A stretch of 64,000 nucleotides of DNA, taken from Macrostomum hystrix (Eukaryota; Platyhelminthes; Macrostomidae). The notes below the pieces were generated by a model. It ran no database searches. It was not told where the DNA came from and saw nothing but the letters and a program-made list of their open reading frames with translations. A program made the translations under genes and the position numbers. The DNA lies in assembly GCA_950097015.1 (NCBI GenBank), contig CATNEN010000007.1, positions 5,942,001 to 6,006,000 of the forward strand, given 5' to 3'. Below are positions 1-11,000 of the stretch, piece after piece; positions within the stretch are counted from its first letter, which is position 1, and each line of letters begins with the position of its first letter.

Positions 1-82
1 CATGGCGATAGAATTTATGAGATACAGAAAAAAGAAAAATGGGTGCATTTGAAATACCCCAGTCGTTTTTAAAGTGTTAAAG

Positions 83-3000
83 ATCTGCTCATCCGTCAAC
101 AAACTGCAGTTTCTAAGCGATGCCGAGATTCTCCCCTTCTATGCCACTGGCGCCAACATCCTCACATTCCGTCTGCCAAACGGAGCCATCGGAAAGGAGT
201 CCCAACTCAACATGTCCTTGGCGACAGACGTCATCTCGCACTATATCGCTAGCTTCTCACTGAATGCCACCAACACCACCATCATGCAGAAGATTTTTAT
301 GGTAAACCTAAGGGCAGCTTCTTGGTCGTTGTCCCAACATTTTAGACGCTATCTAATGGATTTCATTTAGGATTGGAATGACTGAGTACAGGATGTCATT
401 TATGATGAGAATCACTGAGTACAGGATGTCATTTATGATGAGAATCACTGAGTACAGGATGTCATTTAGGATGGGAATCACTGAGTACAGGATTTCATTT
501 AGGATGGGAATCACTGAGTACAGGATGTCATTTAGGATGGGAATCACTGAGTACAGGACGTCATTTAGGATGGGAATCACTGAGTACAGGATGTCATTTA
601 GGATGGGAATCACTGAGTACAGGATGTCATTTAGGATGGGAATCACTGAGTACAGGATGTCATTTAGGATGGGAATCACTGAGTACAGGATGTCATTTAG
701 GATGGGAATCACTGAGTACAGGATGTCATTTAGGATGGGAATCACTGAGTACAGGATGTCATTTAGGGTAGGACATCGATTCGAATCAACCCTCAGACAA
801 CAACGGCAGGCTCGGTATCGACGATGCACTTCAACGCGGATGACAGACGGCTGGACATGTTCTCCGCCAATCTAATGGGGGTGGAGTTAACGTCCCCCAG
901 AAGCCTCACAAAGGTGAGAGATGCTCCAGAGAATGCGTGAATTCGGATTTATACAGCAAGCCCTGTCTGACTAGCAATTTCAAGGAATTCCTTTGTATCG
1001 CAGTTCGCCACGTGGAACCAGTCTGTGCCAAACAGCCTCGCCGTTTCGAGAACGAAGGCGAGCCTGCAGCTGCCAGTGCTACGGCTTGCTGGAGAGCTGG
1101 TAAGTTTCGATGCAGACCCTGGGTTTCATTTTTTAGATAAATGATTGCTAGAGCTGAACAACCTAGCGGTTTTTGCCTGCAGGTGAGGCCCTACCTGATG
1201 GAGGTGTCTGGCGGCTACTCGGGCTACAGCATCAGCGTTCTGGAGAAGATCAGCGCCAACCTATTCACCTACGATCTCACCAGCATCAAACTGGGTCCGA
1301 ACTACTTCGACCTGGTCCAGCGTGGAGTGCGTTCGTAGTTTTTACAGTGGCTCATTTTTCTTAGAAAAGTCTTTCTTCGTAAATATCTGCCTTTACAGAA
1401 GATGGTCAACCGTCAAAGTATAAAGTAAAATACAAATAAGTGAATTTTTGCTGGAATTTCAGGAGGCAGACATGACGCTTAACCTCGTGGAGCTGACGAC
1501 TGACCTGCTCAATGTAACTCGCGTCTCCTTCAGCGAGATTCCACTGATGAACAGCGGGGTCGCCGCAATGGGTAGGTCGGCTGTCAAGGAAGTGGACTTC
1601 CTCAGCCCCCTTTATCCGCTCACCTGGAACGTCTGGTTCGCCATCATCGCGGCGTTTATCCTACTGTCTGCTACGCTGTACCTCACTGACAAGATCAGCC
1701 CCAACGACTACAAGCGGCCGAAATTCAGCGTGGCCAAGGCGGCATTCTTTGTCTATTCCTCGTTCGTGATGTCCAAGCTGAAGTCCTCGGCGGTGAAGCC
1801 GAGCTCTCGCATCTTCATCCTAATACTGTGGTTCGCCTCGCTGATGTACTGCACAACCTACGGCACGAACTACTTCTTCCTGCTAATCCGCACCAACCCC
1901 AACCTGCCATTCACCTCAATGGAGCAGCTGTACAATATGAGGAACGATTACTACTGGATGATGGTGCGGAACAGCTCGGAGTACAGGCTGTTGAGCGCTC
2001 AGAACTCCAGCACCGTGTACAACAAGCTCGTCACGTCCTCGCCGGTGTTCGTCCCCAGCATCGCAGCCGCGGCCGGCATCGTGAAGAACTCGACGCTGCC
2101 GGGGCAGAAAAGGCCGATCTTCATCGGCGACGAGCTGGCGGTGAATTACTACGCAGCCAGCGACTGTGACCTGAAGTCGGCTGGCAAAAGCGAGCTCTCG
2201 CGCAGCTTTCATCTGGTGTTCAGCAGCTCCTTGGACCAGAAGCTTATAACAAACATCAATATCCGACTCCAGGAGCTCAGCGACCGCGGCGAGCTAGAGC
2301 AGATCAAAAACAAGTGAGCTTCAGCCAGGAAAGAAAAATTTTAAATCATAAACACTCCCTTCACGCATGCTACTCAAGAGGTACAAACCAACCTTACTCC
2401 TACCAGCCTCACTCCTACCAGCCTCACTCCTACCAGCCTCACTCCCATCAGCCTCACTCCCATCAGCCTCACTCCTATCAGCCTCACTCCTATCAGCCTC
2501 ACTCGTATCAGCCTCACTCCTATCAGCCTCACTCCCATCAGCCTCACCCCTACCAGCCTCACTCCTACCAGCCTCACCCCTACCAGCCTCACTCCTATCA
2601 GCCTCACTCCTATCAGCCTCACTCCTATCAGCCTCACTCCTATCAGCCTCACTCCTATCAGCCTCACTCCTACCAGCCTCACTCCTATCAGCCTCACTCC
2701 TACCAGCCTCACTCCTATCAGCCTCACTCCTATCAGCCTCACTCCTATCAGCCTCACTCCTATCAGCCTCACTCCTATCAGCCTCACTCCTACCAGCCTC
2801 ACTCCTATCAGCCTCACTCCTATCAGCCTCACTCCTATCAGCCTCACTCCTATCAGCCTCACTCCTACCAGCCTCACTCCTATCAGCCTCACTCCTACCA
2901 GCCTCACTCCTATCAGCCTCACTCCTATCAGCCTCACTCCTATCAGCCTCACTCCTATCAGCCTCACTCCTATCAGCCTCACTCCTATCAGCCTCACTCC

Positions 3001-3819
3001 TATCAGCCTCACTCCTATCAGCCTCACTCCTATCAGCCTCACTCCTACCAGCCTCACTCCTATCAGCCTCACTCCTACCAGCCTCACTCCTATCAGCCTC
3101 ACTCCTATCAGCCTCACTCCTATCAGCCTCACTCCTATCAGCCTCACTCCTATCAGCCTCACTCCTATCAGCCTCACTCCTATCAGCCTCACTCCTATCA
3201 GCCTCACTCCTATCAGCCTCACTCCTATCAGCCTCACTCCTATCAGCCTCACTCCTATCAGCCTCACTCCTATCAGCCTCACTCCTACCAGCCTCACTCC
3301 TATCAGCCTCACTCCTACCAGCCTCACTCCTATCAGCCTCACTCCTATCAGCCTCACTCCTATCAGCCTCACTCCTATCAGCCTCACTCCTACCAGCCTC
3401 ACTCCTATCAGCCTCACTCCTATCAGCCTCACTCCTATCAGCCTCACTCCTACCAGCCTCACTCCTACCAGCCTCACTCCTATCAGCCTCACTCCTATCA
3501 GCCTCACTCCTATTAACTACTCAGCTACTGGTCGGTGCTGCTCTGCTCCGCAAGTGAGAATCTCATCACCTACTCGGAGCTGACGGAGGTGACAATCGAT
3601 CAAGTTGCTGGCATCTTCATCGTTCTGGCAGCAGCCTTCGTGTTATCGTTCCTGGTGGTTGCACTAGAGTACGTTGCCTACATCATAGGGCTGCAGGTTC
3701 AGAGAACGGTGAGTCCATCACTTACCTGCAGGGGGCATCGACCCTGGAACAGTCGGGAGCCGTGTCGCGCAGGGGTTCCGGTGGTGCCGGCATCCGTCAG
3801 GAGAGTTCTCAAGGTATAG
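83..3819 (+). CDS. Divergent ionotropic glutamate receptor-like channel, gene A (5' end outside window)
   Basis: Exons read from phase and splice sites: 83–301, 797–913, 1004–1099, 1183–1326, 1463–2313 and 3525–3819. Earlier exons lie off the left edge. The first three exons match the end of the amino-terminal domain of genes B–D. Exon 1183–1326 begins VRPYLMEVSGGYSGYS, the start of the ligand-binding lobe. Exon 1463–2313 carries M1 (PLTWNVWFAIIAAFILLSA), a pore segment, an aberrant M3 (SLMYCTTYGTNYFF) and most of lobe S2. The last exon begins NYWSVLLCS and holds M4 (IFIVLAAAFVLSFLVVALEY). The family forms cation channels in the cell membrane, usually gated by amino acids. The Arg that grips the ligand α-carboxylate in classical receptors seems to be replaced by Asn (NVTRVSF region), so the ligand is unknown. 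The tail is uncertain: a donor-like site at 3709 could start an intron, but the nearest acceptor would make it only 23 bp, so I kept the read-through stop at 3819. A spliced tail could end at 3836. Confidence 0.8.
372..769. repeat. 33-bp minisatellite in an intron of gene A
   Basis: About twelve tandem copies of a 33-bp unit containing ACTGAGTACAGGATGTCATT. They lie inside the intron between exons 83–301 and 797–913. Because 33 is a multiple of three, both strands stay open and give artificial 11-residue-repeat ORFs. The first copies differ slightly (ATGATGAGA instead of AGGATGGGA). Confidence 0.95.
2390..3513. repeat. 15-bp minisatellite (about 75 copies) in the intron before the M4 exon of gene A
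   Basis: Units of CCTCACTCCTATCAG repeat about 75 times, with C/T alternation in the TAYCAG part and a few more divergent copies at the 5' end. The array fills most of intron 2314–3524. Each unit is a pyrimidine run ending in CAG, so it looks like a 3' splice site. The true acceptor (CTACTCAG, exon from 3525) follows the last unit directly. The long open frames here (Q-P-H-S-Y, L-L-S-A-S) come from the 15-bp period and are not treated as protein. Confidence 0.95.
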
Positions 3820-4290
3820 CGATGCTCACCTGGTAGCCCATCGGTAGCGGACGAGCAGGCATATATTGTCATGCCTGAAAACATCCAAGAGAGAGTTTTG
3901 GCCTATGTAAGTATGGCAGATAAAGTGTTCTGCGTACTGCACAATGGAGAGGTTCGGGATGAGGAATTTTACCTTTCCCTTGAAAAGGTGTCCATTTCTA
4001 ACGATAAATGAGTCTGTCTTGAGAACGCAATTTCGACTGCCCGATATTATCATTCGGTTGAGTTCAATGGTAAGGCCTTAAGCGAAACCTAGTTTTTTAA
4101 AGTTGATAACTTTTTGCTTCAAGCACACAAAAGTACCAAAGCATTTTCCATGAGTCTTGAGTGAAACTACCTGAGACTTTGAAGGTAGTTGCTTCTTGCT
4201 ACTGCTAAGTAGAGTACTGCGCGATCGCAGGGAAAAGAAAATTGATCTGGCATTTATGACAGCTAGGCTGCAACATCACGCATTCCAGAG

Positions 4291-4928
4291 GGCCAACCCC
4301 AACTTGGAGTTCAATGCCAGCTACCGAGCTCTGGTGACCAGCATCATGCCGACTGGGGTGTACGTGAAGCTACACGGCGAGAGGGAGTTTATTCCCAACC
4401 ACATGCTGTCGCCAGATGCCTCAAAGGTGAGGCTAATTAGCCAATTTTATTCCTGATCCCAAGTTACCCCAGCGCCCAGTGGTTTAAGCTTCGAACACGT
4501 GACCTCTCAGCAATACAGCCTTTGGACTGCTGGCTGTACACTGCCTTTGGACAGCTGGCTGTACACTGCCTTTGGTCAGCTGGCTGTACACAGCCTTTGG
4601 TCAGCTGGCTGTACACTGCCTTTGGACTGCTGGCTGTACATAGCCTTTGGTCAGCTGGCTGTACACAGCCTTTGGACAGCTGTGCCACTGGCTGTGCCAC
4701 TGGCTGTGCCACTGGCTGTAACATGTGGCCTCACTATCTATTTAACATTCTATCCAGATAGGAATAGTTGAGCATAGCAACAAAGCCGTCAAAGCCTAGC
4801 CCCGACATTTTCACTCGCAGGGCATGACGGCCTCGGACCTGCAGATCTCCTACGGCTCCTTCATTGAAATCATCTACCTGGGCAATGACCCGGTCGAGGG
4901 CTATCGCATCTTCCGCAGACGCGGCTGA
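4291..4928 (+). pseudogene. Orphan 3' end of a polynucleotide phosphorylase-like gene (S1 domain), two exons
   Basis: Exon about 4291–4426 (acceptor CATTCCAG, donor AAG|GTGAGG) reads RANPNLEFNASYRALVTS, then IMPTGVYVKLHGEREFIPN. Exon 4821–4928 (acceptor CACTCGCAG) reads GMTASDLQISYGSFIEIIYL, then GNDPVEGYRIFRRRG and stop. Joined in phase, they form one S1 RNA-binding fold. The LEF entry, the TGVxVKL strand and the GNDP…GYRIFRR end resemble the C-terminal S1 domain of mitochondrial PNPase (LEFGAVYTATI…GRDPADGRMRLSRK). No RNase PH or KH exons can be found in the ~470 bp between gene A's end and this fragment. It is either a duplicated 3' piece or a gene whose upstream exons I cannot recognise. 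The call rests on motif resemblance only. Confidence 0.45.
4515..4722. repeat. 25-bp minisatellite plus short 12-bp run in the intron of the S1 fragment
   Basis: About seven copies of a 25-bp unit based on TTTGGACAGCTGGCTGTACA are followed by four copies of a 12-bp unit (ACTGGCTGTGCC). The array sits between the two S1 exons. The 12-bp unit looks like a shortened derivative of the 25-bp unit. Confidence 0.9.
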
Positions 4929-5430
4929 CATGTCAAAGGCGTGACAAACCGTGTATTTCCCAACAAAAATTCGACCCGCGCTAACAATGTACCCGTAGTT
5001 GGCTTGCTTATTCCGGAAGCGTATATTCGCTCGTGTCTACTCATTGCTTCACCCAAACCTTATTTTGTCTCGACTTAGAGATCAATTTTCAAATTTCAGT
5101 CGCATCAAAATATATTTGCCAGCCAATTTAGCGAATTCGAGTATTAAGCTTCGAGACTCCGAATAGAGGCATAATAGCCGCTAACAACAATGGACAAGTC
5201 AGTGGCCTCGTACTCAAGCGAGCACATAGGCACATATGTCTCTTTTCGTAATGAAAATAGGCGCAAAAATACAATGATAACAGAAAGCCACACGCCGACC
5301 ACAAAGTGGCTGAAAGGGGCAGGCGTCAAATCGCACGCTTCAAGGCATGGTCTCTGATCTGCTTCATGATGGATGCCTGGCTGGGTGTTCGCTGGGTGTC
5401 ACCAAAAGACGGTCGGTGTAGCGAGCCGCT
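4929..5430. other. Unassigned stretch after the S1 fragment
   Basis: No convincing gene. On the minus strand 5144–5300 is open after an acceptor-like CTTTCAG and reads a hydrophobic start (HFVVGVWLSVIIVFLRLF) to a stop at 5144. It could be a terminal exon of a minus-strand gene, but nothing upstream confirms it. Confidence 0.3.
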
Positions 5431-5439
5431 TGTCCCTGT

Positions 5440-7088
5440 CCGCGCCTGCGCGGTCCCTGCAGAGTCCACAGCAGGACGTCCTGTAGCGGTTCTGGGCAGT
5501 AGGCTTCGGCAAGGATGACATGCCAGCAGGACAGAAGGACGCTGGGACAGAGAGTCAGTTGTCTCGCTGCCACGGCCGCGGTGGGCACCAAATGCGGCGC
5601 GAACCAGAGCCGCATGCGCCGCGTGGAGCTGCCCGTCGAGCGAGCAAGGTGGTCTCGACAACAGCTGGGACCTGCTGCCTTGAACAGCTGGGACCTGGTG
5701 CTGCCTGGAACAGCTGGGACCTGCGGCATGGAACAGCTGGGACCTGGTGCTGCCTGGAACAGCTGGGACCTGGTGCTGCCTGGGACCTGGTGCTGCCTGG
5801 AACAGCTGGGACCTGGTGCTGCCTGGAACAGCTGGGACCTGGTGCTGCCTGGAACAGCTGGGACCTGCTGCATGGAATATCTGGGACCTGCTGCCTGGAA
5901 CAGCTGGGACCTGGTGCTGCCTGGAACAGCTGGGACCTGGTGCTGCATGGAACAGCTGGGACCTGGTGCTGCCTGGAACAGCTGGGACCTGCTGCCTGGA
6001 ACAGCTGGGACCTGCTGCCTGGAACAGCTGGGACCTGGTGCTGCCTGGAACAGCTGGGACCTGGTGCTGCCTGGAACAGCTGGGACCTGCTGCCTGGAAC
6101 AGCTGGGACCTGCTGCCTGGAACAGCTGGGACCTGCTGCCTGGAACAGCTGGGACCTGGTGCTGCCTGGAACAGCTGGGACCTGCTGCCTGGAACAGCTG
6201 GGACCTGGTGCTGCCTGGAACAACTGGGACCTGCTGCCTGGAACAGCTGGGACCTGCTGCCTGGAACAGCTGGGACCTGCTGCCTGGAACAGCTGGGACC
6301 TGGTGCTGCCTAGAACAGCTGGGACCTGCTGCCTGGAACAGCTGGGACCTGGTGCTGCCTAGAACAGCTGGGACCTGCTGCCTGGAACAGCTGGGACCTG
6401 GTGCTGCCTGGAACAGCTGGGACCTGGTGCTGCCTGGAACAGCTGGGACCTGGTGCTGCATGGAACAGCTGGGACCTGGTGCTGCATGGAACAGCTGGGA
6501 CCTGGTGCTGCCTGGAACAACTGGGACCTGCTGCCTGGAACAGCTGGGACCTGCTGCCTGGAACAGCTGGGACCTGCTGCCTGGAACAGCTGGGACCTGG
6601 TGCTGCCTAGAACAGCTGGGACCTGCTGCCTGGAACAGCTGGGACCTGGTGCTGCCTGGAACAGCTGGGACCTGGTGCTGCCTGGAACAGCTGGGACCTG
6701 GTGCTGCATGGAACAGCTGGGACCTGGTGCTGCATGGAACAGCTGGGACCTGGTGCTGCCTGGAACAGCTGGGACCTGGTGCTGCGTGGAACAGCTGGGA
6801 CCTGGTGCTGCATGGAACAGCTGGGACCTGGTGCTGCATGGAACAGCTGGGACCTGGTGCTGCATGGAACAGCTGGGACCTGGTGCTGCATGGAACAGCT
6901 GGGACCTGGTGCTGCATGGAACAGCTGGGACCTGGTGCTGTCCGTCAGGGCTTCGGAGAGCAGCACCACCCAAACAGATCGAATGGCGTCGCTCACGTCC
7001 GCCACCAGCCCGCCGAGGGAGACGAACTGACGGCACTTCAGGAGCATCGTCTCGAGGCCATCGCTGTCGAATCTCGGCGGGGCTTGTC
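5440..7088 (-). other. Possible exons of an unrecognised minus-strand gene around the 26/23-bp array
   Basis: Two minus-strand open segments flank the array and have protein-like composition. At 7088–6932, after acceptor TGTTAG, the frame reads FDSDGLETMLLKCRQFVSL, then GGLVADVSDAIRSVWVVLL. At about 5640–5440 the frame reads MRLWFAPHLVPTAAVAARQL, then PSVLLSCWHVILAEAYCPEP. The array between would be an intron; its minus-strand units contain CAG|GTCCCA. A further upstream piece, with a glutamine run at 7467–7493, could join at 7431 in phase (…GLSPTV-G). I do not recognise the family. The alternative is that all these frames are chance openings. Confidence 0.25.
5655..6945. repeat. 26/23-bp minisatellite (about 50 copies)
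   Basis: Two unit lengths are interspersed: 26 bp (GAACAGCTGGGACCTGGTGC followed by TGCCTG) and 23 bp (lacking one GTG). Variants with TGCATG cluster towards the right end. Several frames stay open on both strands, giving long artificial ORFs. Confidence 0.95.
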
Positions 7089-7099
7089 CTAACAGTTAA

Positions 7100-7448
7100 G
7101 CTTAATTAACTAGTACCAGCATTAGTTGAGGTAGAAAATTTAGTGATGTGGCGCCCGAACAGCTTACACAAGTGTCACTTCTATCTATGTACTATTCTAC
7201 AGACTTGGACTAAGGTTTTTGCCCACAGTCGGACGAATGTAATTAATTCGAGCTCTATCGAAGAAACACATCAGTTGAAGTAAATAATCAGATAATTTAT
7301 AATGCAGCCAGTGGTATGAGAGGACTTTACACAGCCTTGGGCTGACAGATTAGTCAATCAAAATATAAAAACAGTCTACAAGCCCAGCTTGCATTCCGCG
7401 CACGACTTGGCGCAGTTTTTTACGCAAACTCGACCTACAGTGGGACTG
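7100..7448. other. Unassigned stretch with a weak decayed SINE-like match
   Basis: No gene seen. Positions 7112–7165 (TACCAGCATTAGTTGAGG … GTGATGTGGCGCC … GAACAGCT) weakly resemble the 3' part of the second SINE family (see 54376). This may be an old, decayed copy. Confidence 0.25.
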
Positions 7449-7893
7449 AGGCCGGAGTGGAACAACTGCTGCTGCTGCTGCTGCTGCTGCTGCAAACCTG
7501 TCTGCAGACCGGCTATTTGCACAGGATCTGTTACAGCTAGATCTGCTGCAACACCTTCAACTCCAGCCACTTGTTCTTCGAGAACAGGCCTCTCCAACAG
7601 ACACGGCGATACGACACGAATTGAGGAAGAGAGCAAGTCTAGAAGGGAATTGCAGCCAGGTGCACAGACTGCAGCAGCTGCCATCCACTCTCAGCAACAA
7701 CTTTACTCAGGTCGAAACCCTCTTAACTCTGGTGCCTGTTCTAAAATTATTTTTAGTGGCAGTCTTAGCTTTCGTCCTCTGGTTTTCACTTTTGCGCTAT
7801 TTGAAAAGCTGTCTTCAGCCATTGGTCAGGAGGTCTCTAGCCAATGGTAGTCTCCGTTTCTCCGACAGGCCGTTTTCCAGAACGAGAAAGTAG
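7449..7893 (+). other. Possible small single-membrane-segment ORF, partial
   Basis: After a stop at about 7446 the plus strand stays open to a stop at 7893. It begins with an alanine run from the CTG repeat at 7467, then a leucine-rich stretch (FAQDLLQLDLLQHLQLQPL) and a hydrophobic segment (LLTLVPVLKLFLVAVLAFVL) followed by basic residues. This is the shape of a tail-anchored or single-pass protein. There is no ATG in frame, so an upstream exon would be needed. The opposite strand is also open over 7376–7684, so at most one reading is likely to be real. Family not recognised. Confidence 0.25.
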
Positions 7894-8018
7894 CGTGGGA
7901 CACGAGACAAACCGGCAGAGAAGTTCTCGCACGTTTCGCCTGATTGTCTCCCTGCTGTCTTCCAGTTTCTGGAGCTGTCGAATCTCTTCATTTGGCTAAG
8001 CGTCACTCGCAAACAGTG

Positions 8019-11000
8019 ATGGTGCCCTCTGTTGCCATGGCAACTCCGGGCCAGGCGATGACGCTGCTGCTGCCTCGCAATGATAGCAACGGGTCGACAG
8101 TGCCATCTGATGTCTGGATGTCCGGCGGGGACAACGTCACCTCGCTGGCATTTCAGGCGCGATACGGCTACGTGCACATCGTCCTGACCAGCTGCATCCT
8201 CGGACTCATCATTCTGTGCACCATCATTGGCAACGTATTCGTTGTGGCGGCCATCATCCTGGAGAAGAACTTGCAGGTAGGCATCATCTGCAAACTTTGA
8301 GTAAAAATAATCGATAGGCTCACATTCGTGAACACACTTCGTTTTGCCAGGTATTTGGCCGTTAGTATCGCAAAGCAAACACCTGTGATATTTTTAGTTC
8401 ATTTGCGATCGCGTGTCAAAACCTGTAGAGAAAGCATTCGAATTGCACAAGACCTTGCTAAAATACGTGCAAGCCACTTGACTGCGGGCCTTGCGGTTCA
8501 CTGCCTCGCTAGTCAGGCGACAATGTCAAACCCAGCACGACCCGGTTCCCAAGTTTTCTGCGCTGCGAAGTAGCATCGGGGTCGAATTCGCACCGAGCGG
8601 GGGTCCAAGGGCGGGGTCGGGTACACGGGCGAGGCACTCGCCCGGATCACTGCTTTGCTTAGATTTCACGAATCCGACCCGCCCACACGCGTGAGGGCAA
8701 ACAGTAAGCCGAGGGAGGGCAGGGAGTAGTCCTGAGAAAGGATCCCAAAGGTGTGCGTGGAGAAAGGTGACACCTCTCGATGCGGGAGCTTGCATGCCAT
8801 CGAGACAGCTCGAAAACTTGCGCTTGGTCCGCGCCGTGGAGCATCCCGACCTCCGGCCTCGACTTTCCCGTCGCTGGGGAAACTGAGCAATGTCTTGCGC
8901 CAGGCTGGCTCTTCCCGGGTGAGTCAGCCAGCCCACGATGCGCTAAGCTTAGTTTCTTGTGCACTTTTCCGTCATGGAAGAACGTCGGCAGCCTGGGAGT
9001 ACCGTTTCACTTTTTTTTGCCAACTGCTACTCAAAACAGCCTCGTGTAGACCACTCGTGAAGAATTGGGAAACCAAAGACGTTAAAGAGAGAGAGAGATT
9101 CAAACGCGGCAGTAAATTGGCTGTGGCTCGATGAATAATTAACTATCTAATCGGTATCCGCAATCCACTGCCAGCCACTCGTTCATTCTTCTGCCTGACT
9201 GACGCCTCACTTTTTAAACAGCAAAGCTTCCACCTCCGCCTCAGTCTGCGATCGCGCCACCCCCCCCCCTCAGCAAAGTTATTTATGTTTTTGAACAACT
9301 GGCAGCTTGCAGGCTGGGTGGGTGAGGACTGAAGCCTGTTTTGATAGAAAAACAGCTGAAGCAGCGCGAATGGCAGGGGCTTCAGTCAGGGCCAGCCACG
9401 AAGCCACATGTTTTATTGCCACTCGCTGGATAGCAGGAGACTCAATTTTGCAGTTGGTTTTAGAGGCCACCACGGTTTGATGCGGTAGGGACAAACTTAA
9501 GAAATACTAATTAGCAGCAAATGCACACGGGTGAGCTCAGGTGGGCGCCACAAGCTGTCGCATGGTAGGCAAGAGGCACTTTTCCTTGCTGATCCCGGGT
9601 GGCTGCCAGGACAAAAGGAAAGCTGCTCCTAGGGAACGGGCTGGCACGGAACTGGTGGTGGACTGCGTTTGGGAGGTCCTTTGCCTCATCGCTCAACTCC
9701 CAGAGGCCCGCACGCTACCAGCCTGCTAAGCCACAAAACAAAGAAAAGAAAGAAAAAGAGGAAGACATGAAAGTAGCCGTAAAATCTCTCGATATCTGAA
9801 CTCAATTGGGACCTGTGCCAAGCTGCCGGGCGGGAGGGCAGGAGGGCCGACGTCCCGTGCTGATCAAAACGGGCCCTGCCGCCCATTTGTGTGAATAGAG
9901 GTGGAAGCGAACGCTGGCCGGGCCTTTCACAGCTAGTCGATTTTCTTAAGCTCTGCCCGGGCCCGACTTGACTTCATTTTACGGCCAGATACGGACTAAG
10001 GACTTGCCGGCGCATGGCTTTGCCAGGTGCCCCAGGTTAATGGCCTTATTTACTTCGCGGGGCCGATGAAAATTCATGTTTCCAGCCGACTTCGCCCCGG
10101 ATCCCATGGGAGCACAGATGCTCACAAAGCCAAATCCTTATCGATGTTGGACTTAGAGCAGTTATGCAGCGTGATCAGCCTCGAAATATCTCAGCTCGGG
10201 CTCCCGACGCTTTTGTTTTTCCTCTGTCCGTCTCCGTGCCAGGTCATTAGCGCTGCAGTGCCCGCCACAATGGATATCTCTCAGTGGCTGAGAACGCCAT
10301 GGGCGAGATCATTAGCAGTTGCTGAGGACCGGGCGGGCCAGGAGCTCACAGTTAGGCTTTCAAAGGCCGCATTAAAGTGCGGCTTTATAAGGAACTCGGA
10401 GTTTCACAGGTTTATTTGACTTCTTAATCGTACTTCTTAGTTAGCGCCTAGGCTTTTCAAAATCACAATTTCTCAACAGCCTCGACTTGGGCTCTCAAAT
10501 ATATGCACGAGAATCATCGCTCACTCGACCCCGGCCTCCAGAGAAGAGGCTGAAAGTGGAGCCCCGCGGACTTCAAACTGGTCGAATCCTTCCCCGAAAT
10601 CCCTCCCGGAGGTCTGGGGGCGGGGGGGCACTCGGACTTGCCAAAATTTGCATTCAAGTCTCGGCCGCGCGCTGAACGAAACGTCAGGAATTAAGTGACC
10701 ACGGCTGCACTTCTTTCAGTAGCTGGTCCTCGCCTGTGCCGGCATAATCTTCCATCAATTCTGCTGCTCAACTTTTATTAATGCTCTGTCTCGAAAAATT
10801 GCTCTGGCATGCAGCTATTAGTTAGACTGAGCGAGCACCTGCGCATAATCACGAGCGGGCAGGCTGCTCAGTCGATGAGTGAGCTCAAAAAGTTGGCCAA
10901 GCGCCTAGAGATTAGACTACATCAGTCCTGACTGGCACGGAGGTCTCAGCGTTGCACAGATCTTCAAGTGGCTGGCTGTATGTCAAGCTGCAGCAGTACA

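Noticed and set aside
2314-3516. Long ORF of Q-P-H-S-Y repeats (400 codons) and its opposite-strand partner
   Set aside because: It is a direct consequence of a 15-bp tandem repeat without stop codons. It lies between two exons of gene A that join in phase across it.
3709-3731. 23-bp intron in the tail of gene A
   Set aside because: It has GT and AG ends, but most other compact introns here are about 80 bp or longer, so the unspliced stop at 3819 is preferred. This is not settled.
3826-4080. Additional PNPase or KH-like exon upstream of the S1 fragment
   Set aside because: A frame reads GEVRDEEFYLSLEK, faintly like a KH strand, but no splice sites connect it in phase to 4291.
5364-7092. Several 200–525-codon ORFs on both strands
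   Set aside because: They run through the 26/23-bp array in multiple frames and strands at once, with no domain in the repeated part.
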